From Chloroflexota bacterium (GTDB lineage Bacteria > Chloroflexota > Dehalococcoidia > Lucifugimonadales > Lucifugimonadaceae): a DNA stretch of 8,869 nucleotides. A program made the position numbers and the translations under genes. The stretch is taken from contig JAURLM010000100.1 in the NCBI GenBank assembly GCA_030831265.1, positions 1-8,869 of the forward strand, read 5' to 3'. The number at the start of each line of letters is the position of its first letter. The stretch's first letter is position 1. The notes under the pieces are model-generated. The model made no database searches, had not been told where the DNA came from, and saw only the letters and a list, made by a program, of their open reading frames with translations. This document shows, piece by piece, positions 5,737 to 8,869 of the stretch.

Positions 5737-6714
5737 GTGCTTCACAACCCGTGGCGACGACCTGCCAACGGCTTCACAGGTAAGCCAGTTGATGAACAAG
5801 GGTTAACTTCGGAGCTGGAGTTGTTGGTTCGGCGCAAGCTGGGCTCTGGTTACTCGAACGGTTTCGGGTACGGGTCATGCGTAGCGATTGGTGATCACAG
5901 CGTCGTGAAGATTGCGCCGTATCCTGCACACCGCGGCAGGTTCGATCACGAGCGCGCCATTGCTGGTCTGAGCCTTCCGGGCGTAACGGTTCCGCAGATC
6001 CTCGACGAAGGCGTGACCGATGACTACGAGTGGGTAGAGATTGAACTACTGACCGGCCGCCCCGCATACGAGGTCTGGACGGACATTTCACCCACCGCAC
6101 AATCTCGGCTGATAGAACGGCTGGCCGAGTGCATCGCTGCATTGCAGGAATTTCCGACGAAAACCAGCTGGCTGCATTCTCAGTTCGACACATGGCGAAA
6201 GCACGTCACATCGGCAGCGTACAGGGCCGTTGAGCGGGCGACAGGAATTGCCCCGGACACTGTGATTCAACGTGCGAACGACTTCATTACCGTTAACAGT
6301 GCGCACCTTGACGAACGGATGCGCGTCACATGTCATGGCGACCTCTGGTTCGGCAACGTGTTCGTCAATGATGCCGGAGAACTGACTGGCATCATTGACT
6401 GGGATCGACTCGCGGTTGCACCTGCGGATTACGAACTGGATATGCTGTGGAGGTTCTGGCGATACCCGTGGGATTTCGTCCCTGCGGATTACGAGGCAGC
6501 ATTCGAAAAGCCACTGGCGTCGGAGCTTTTGCGACCCATGACAGAAGTTTGTGCGCGTCAACTGACCATGGAGCAGTTGAATGCGCGCCTTGGGATGTTG
6601 GAACTTGCCTACCGGCTGGGTATTACATCTAGGTTTGGCTGGAGCGAGAAGCACAGCAGGATGCTCGACACCGTGATTGGTGGAGACTGGGCCGCTGCGC
6701 TCAAAATCGGCTAA
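5737..6714 (+). CDS. APH/choline-kinase-fold phosphotransferase, substrate unknown
   Basis: This 325-residue protein belongs to the aminoglycoside phosphotransferase (APH, PF01636-type) superfamily, which transfers the ATP gamma-phosphate to hydroxyls of small molecules such as aminoglycosides, choline, ethanolamine or homoserine. The N-lobe shows a Gly-rich loop around SGYSNGFGYGS (37-47), the ATP-anchoring Lys58 in VVKIA, and Glu72 in the following helix. The C-lobe has the catalytic loop HGDLWFGN (His200, Asp202, Asn207) and the metal-binding IIDWD (Asp221), followed by PADYELD. All catalytic residues are present, so an active kinase is expected. It starts with GTG and has a good ribosome binding site. 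It is third in the padR-arsM operon and ends 9 bp from the convergent DUF302 gene. An antibiotic resistance role is not indicated by context; a hydroxylated metabolite linked to the methylation step is a speculation. The motif PADYE occurs twice, from a 14-bp direct repeat. Confidence 0.85.
   Translation: MLHNPWRRPANGFTGKPVDEQGLTSELELLVRRKLGSGYSNGFGYGSCVAIGDHSVVKIAPYPAHRGRFDHERAIAGLSLPGVTVPQILDEGVTDDYEWVEIELLTGRPAYEVWTDISPTAQSRLIERLAECIAALQEFPTKTSWLHSQFDTWRKHVTSAAYRAVERATGIAPDTVIQRANDFITVNSAHLDERMRVTCHGDLWFGNVFVNDAGELTGIIDWDRLAVAPADYELDMLWRFWRYPWDFVPADYEAAFEKPLASELLRPMTEVCARQLTMEQLNARLGMLELAYRLGITSRFGWSEKHSRMLDTVIGGDWAAALKIG
6421..6494 (+). repeat. Pair of identical 14-bp direct repeats inside the kinase gene
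   Basis: CCTGCGGATTACGA occurs at 6421-6434 and again at 6481-6494, exactly 60 bp apart and in frame, so that PADYE is encoded twice with a 15-residue Trp/Phe/Arg-rich segment between. The first copy is in the expected conserved position after the IDWD motif. The second may reflect a small duplication or chance. Confidence 0.8.
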
Positions 6715-6731
6715 ACACGAACGCTAGGCCG
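6708..6731. terminator. Weak hairpin at the kinase/DUF302 convergent junction
   Basis: CGGCTA (6708-6713) pairs with TAGGCCG (6725-6731) with one bulged G and an 11-nt loop that spans the 9-bp gap. Both stop codons fall in or next to the stems. It is in the right place for a shared bidirectional terminator but has no T-tract, so support is weak. Confidence 0.22.
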
Positions 6732-7134
6732 CACCTGCAGCCTCGACCGTCTTGATGGCCTTGGCTATCAACTGCTCTGCGTCGTGTGCAACTTCATTCA
6801 AAGCAGTGTTCGTAGTCAGGGAAGACATCAGAGCGGGATCCAGAAAGGCGATCACCGAACCGTCCCTGTCTTCGTACACGATTACGTTACACGGTAGCAG
6901 TAGACCCAGGTCATCTTCAGCAGACAGACCTTTGAACGCCAGCTTCGGGTTGCATGCCCCGAGAATCACGTAGCGTCGAAATTCTTCGCCAATCTTGGCC
7001 TTCAGCGTGGCTTTGACATCGATCTCCGTCAGCACGCCGAATCCATTCGCTTTCAACGCGTCAACGGTCGTTTGAAGCGCTGTTTCGAAATCAAGCGGAG
7101 AGAAGATTTTCCTGCCGTAGGCAATATGTTCCAT
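6724..7134 (-). CDS. DUF302 family protein
   Basis: This 136-residue protein matches the DUF302 family across its length, a small single-domain family of unresolved biochemical role often found near sulfur, metal or redox genes. The pattern is clear: an amphipathic N-terminal helix FETALQTTVDALKANGFGVLTEIDV (start 16), KATLKAKIGEEFRRYVILGACNPKLA with Cys61, and GLLLPCNVIVYED with Cys82, ending in a helical Ala-rich tail. The paired cysteines in GACNP and LPCNV are family hallmarks and could form a metal or redox site. No signal peptide or membrane segment is seen, so it is probably cytoplasmic. The ATG has GAGGG 9 nt upstream. It is a single-gene unit, convergent with the kinase gene and separated from the SDR gene upstream by 142 bp that contains several palindromes, which suggests its own promoter. 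A role with the neighbouring methyltransferase is possible but unproven. Confidence 0.88.
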   Translation of the reverse strand: MEHIAYGRKIFSPLDFETALQTTVDALKANGFGVLTEIDVKATLKAKIGEEFRRYVILGACNPKLAFKGLSAEDDLGLLLPCNVIVYEDRDGSVIAFLDPALMSSLTTNTALNEVAHDAEQLIAKAIKTVEAAGAA

Positions 7135-7203
7135 AAAGCACAGCCCTCACATTCATAAATCCAAGATGGACAAGCGTATGAACGGTAAAGCTGTGAATCA
7201 CCT

Positions 7204-7262
7204 CGAAAACATGTGTTTTTCGTGGTGAAAATGGATGCGGTTTCGAACCGGTGAATATCACC
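7204..7262. repeat. Cluster of short palindromes between the SDR and DUF302 genes
   Basis: Four small dyads are packed here: AAAACA/TGTTTT (7206-7219, 2-nt centre), TTTTC/GAAAA (7217-7231), CGGTT/AACCG (7238-7250, 3-nt centre) and GGTGA/TCACC (7250-7262, 3-nt centre). They lie in the 142-bp spacer downstream of the SDR stop and upstream of DUF302 and could act as SDR transcript ends or as operators for DUF302. None is followed by a convincing T-run on the minus strand. I see no coding region in this spacer. Confidence 0.45.
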
Positions 7263-7276
7263 CACCACAACCCTAC

Positions 7277-8059
7277 CTACCAGACGCTATATCCACCATC
7301 GACCGGTATTGAAACCCCGGTCACGAAGTCCGACGCACTACTGGCCAGGAAAACCGCTGTCCCACCGAGGTCGGACGGTTGGCCCCAGCGGTCTGCCGGT
7401 GTACGGCCCACAATCATAGCGTATCTGTCGGGGAATGCCGTTTTGAACTGATCGGTCATCTCCGTGACGATCCATCCCGGCAGCACTGCGTTCACCTGTA
7501 CGTTGTATTTTGCCCACGCCACAGCGCAGCTTTTCGTGTACTGGACAACTCCACCCTTGCTGGCTGCGTAGGCCACCGCATAGGCAGTACCGAATATTGA
7601 CATCATGGAACCGATGTTGATGATCTTGCCGCGACCGCCATTTTTCATGTGGGGAAACGCCGCTGACGTGACTGTGTGGATGCTGGTCAGGTTTACATCA
7701 ATGACGTACTGCCAGTCTTCTGGCTTTAGCAAGTGTGGTTCATCTGCACGTCGGTTGACACCGGCATTGTTGACGAGAATGTCCAGGCGTCCGTATTTGT
7801 CGACAACTTGTTCAATGCTGGATTCCACCGAATCCTTGTCTGTCACATCGCACTGGACTGCAATCACGTTGTCCTCACCGGCAATTTTCACCAACTCGGC
7901 TTTCGCCGTGTTCAGCTTCGATTTATTACGTCCGATGATGGCGACCTGTGCGCCGTTTTCTGCAAACGCTTTCGCCATACCAAGCCCGATCCCACCGTTC
8001 CCCCCGGTCACGAACGCCACTCGCCCGCTCAGATCGAACATTCCGGTTCCTGCCATCAT
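7277..8059 (-). CDS. Classical short-chain dehydrogenase/reductase (SDR)
   Basis: This cytoplasmic NAD(P)(H)-dependent oxidoreductase of 260 residues has the standard SDR length and motifs: the dinucleotide-binding TGGNGGIG (18-25), NNAG (97-100), Asn123, the catalytic Ser151, and Tyr164-x3-Lys168 in YAASK. It ends with the usual PVDGGY. Arg44 right after the second strand (IIGRN) hints at NADP(H) preference. The SMMS...YAASKGG region resembles gluconate 5-dehydrogenase and 2-deoxy-D-gluconate 3-dehydrogenase (KduD), as well as 3-oxoacyl-ACP reductases, but no substrate can be assigned. Two consecutive ATG codons occur at 8057-8059 and 8054-8056. GGGAG lies 4 nt from the first and 7 nt from the second, so the protein may really begin at the second Met, one residue shorter. 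It diverges from the CoA-transferase gene, which suggests joint regulation from the shared 156-bp region. Confidence 0.92.
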   Translation of the reverse strand: MMAGTGMFDLSGRVAFVTGGNGGIGLGMAKAFAENGAQVAIIGRNKSKLNTAKAELVKIAGEDNVIAVQCDVTDKDSVESSIEQVVDKYGRLDILVNNAGVNRRADEPHLLKPEDWQYVIDVNLTSIHTVTSAAFPHMKNGGRGKIINIGSMMSIFGTAYAVAYAASKGGVVQYTKSCAVAWAKYNVQVNAVLPGWIVTEMTDQFKTAFPDRYAMIVGRTPADRWGQPSDLGGTAVFLASSASDFVTGVSIPVDGGYSVW

Positions 8060-8215
8060 CGTGCTCCCGTGTTTGTCATATCCAGTTCGGACTCAATCCA
8101 CCTGTCAGAAGTCATCTCATGTGGGCGGATTATCGCAGACCTTCCTCCCCGTTGTGATTTCTGACTTAGAATGCACCGGTTAGCCAAACAACACTCTGAA
8201 AAAACGGGATGTGAA
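8060..8215. promoter_or_regulatory. Divergent intergenic region between SDR and CoA-transferase genes
   Basis: This 156-bp region must contain promoters for both flanking genes. On the plus strand TAGAAT (8167-8172) is a plausible -10 box for the CoA-transferase, but I find no -35 at the right distance. On the minus strand CTGACA is a possible -35 for the SDR, without a good -10. No clear operator dyad is seen. Confidence 0.35.
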
Positions 8216-8869
8216 ATGGACCTGCCCATCGCCGCCGGAATGCCTGAAGCCCTCAAGGGGATGAAAGTCCTCGATTGCAGCCAGATTCTCGCTGGACCTT
8301 TCTGCAGCATGTTGCTGGCAGACATGGGCGCAGACGTAGTCAAGGTTGAGAAGCCCACCGGGGGAGACGACACCCGGCGCATGGGGCCACCGTTTATTTC
8401 GGGAGAGTCAGCAGCGTTCCTTGCGATGAACCGCAATAAGCGGAGCATCGTGCTGAATTTCAAGGAACCGGCGGGTGTCGAGGCGATGAAACGCCTGGTG
8501 AAGGATGCCGACGTCGTAATCGAAAATTATCGTTCCGGCGTCATGGATAGGCTCGGACTAGGTTACGAAGCACTTTCAGAGATAAACCCCGGGCTTATCT
8601 ACTGTTCTATCTCAGGATTCGGCCGCACCGGACCGTACGCGAAGCGCGGAGGTTTCGATCTCGTGGCGCAGGGCATGAGCGGCCTGATGAGCTTCACCGG
8701 CGTTCCCGGTTCGCCGCCGGTGAAAGTTGGCGTGCCAATCGCCGACATGAACGCGGGAATGTTTTCGACATACGGCATTCTGACCGCATACATAAACCGC
8801 CTGAAGACCGGCAAGGGCCAGTACCTCGAAGTGTCGTTGCTCGAAGCGGCGCTGGCGTACACGGTCTGG
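8216..8869 (+). CDS. CaiB/BaiF family (family III) CoA-transferase, N-terminal part (3' end outside window)
   Basis: The frame is open from the ATG at 8216 to the window end, giving 218 residues of a protein that is usually about 400. Family III CoA-transferases move CoA between carboxylic acids and include formyl-CoA transferase, carnitine CoA-transferase and alpha-methylacyl-CoA racemase. Typical blocks are visible: LKGMKVLDCSQILAGPFCSM (start 13), LADMGADVVKVEKPTGGDDTR, FLAMNRNKRSIVLNF, the DADVVIENYRSGVMDRLGL block, and SISGFGRTGPY. The segment GILTAYINRLKTGKGQYLEVSLLEAA leads to the active-site region. The catalytic Asp of formyl-CoA transferase (169 there) aligns with Glu210 here. GGGA lies 6-7 nt before the ATG. 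It is divergent from the SDR gene, so the two may serve one catabolic pathway; the acids involved are unknown. Confidence 0.92.
   Translation, partial: MDLPIAAGMPEALKGMKVLDCSQILAGPFCSMLLADMGADVVKVEKPTGGDDTRRMGPPFISGESAAFLAMNRNKRSIVLNFKEPAGVEAMKRLVKDADVVIENYRSGVMDRLGLGYEALSEINPGLIYCSISGFGRTGPYAKRGGFDLVAQGMSGLMSFTGVPGSPPVKVGVPIADMNAGMFSTYGILTAYINRLKTGKGQYLEVSLLEAALAYTVW

Noticed and set aside
7236..7262. tRNA-like T-arm (GGTTCGAAACC on the minus strand)
   Set aside because: The 5-bp stem does not pair around a 7-nt loop, and no acceptor, D or anticodon arms can be found in the flanking sequence; it is simply a palindrome.
7605..8183. Long plus-strand frames opposite the SDR gene
   Set aside because: They are antisense to a complete SDR with all motifs, and their translations show no domain.
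8056..8463. A 135-codon minus-strand frame opposite the CoA-transferase start
   Set aside because: It overlaps the SDR start and is antisense to a well-supported CaiB/BaiF coding region.

Overview
This window is a stretch of bacterial chromosome with moderate to fairly high GC and tightly packed genes on both strands. The gene set suggests an environmental bacterium: respiratory GlpD, a full-length proofreading DNA polymerase I followed by Fpg, an ArsM-type methyltransferase, a DUF302 protein, a short-chain dehydrogenase and a CaiB/BaiF CoA-transferase. This mix would fit, for example, a marine or subsurface Chloroflexota (Dehalococcoidia/SAR202-like) lineage. That assignment is a guess from gene content; no rRNA or other phylogenetic marker is present.

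Layout. Bases 2-640 (+) hold the 3' end of a glycerol-3-phosphate dehydrogenase gene. It converges on a two-gene repair operon on the minus strand, polA (1476-4331) then fpg/mutM (657-1466). The fpg ribosome binding site overlaps the polA stop codon. A 124-bp intergenic region (4332-4455) separates polA from a divergent plus-strand operon. It carries a TATAAT hexamer for polA, a TTGACG/TATATT promoter for the other operon, and two dyad elements. The plus-strand operon encodes a PadR-family regulator (4456-4878), an ArsM-like arsenite S-adenosylmethionine methyltransferase (4875-5720, ATGA overlap) and an APH/choline-kinase-fold phosphotransferase (5737-6714). It converges on a DUF302 gene (6724-7134, -). 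A 142-bp spacer rich in short palindromes follows, then an SDR oxidoreductase (7277-8059, -). A family III CoA-transferase (8216 to the window end, +) runs divergently from the SDR and is cut by the edge.

How the genes work together. polA and fpg form a base-excision-repair/DNA-synthesis pair. The most interesting part is the regulator-methyltransferase-kinase operon. The methyltransferase keeps the four cysteine positions of arsenite methyltransferases and adds a cysteine-rich N-terminal extension. The PadR protein has a vicinal cysteine pair near its C-terminus, and an inverted repeat spans the operon's -10 box. I infer a self-regulated, probably thiophilic-metalloid-responsive methylation module in which a PadR protein replaces the usual ArsR sensor and a kinase of unknown substrate is attached. 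The SDR/CoA-transferase pair looks like acyl-CoA or organic acid catabolism, but no substrate can be named. No mobile element, CRISPR array, tRNA or rRNA is visible, and no gene-free stretch exceeds 300 bases.
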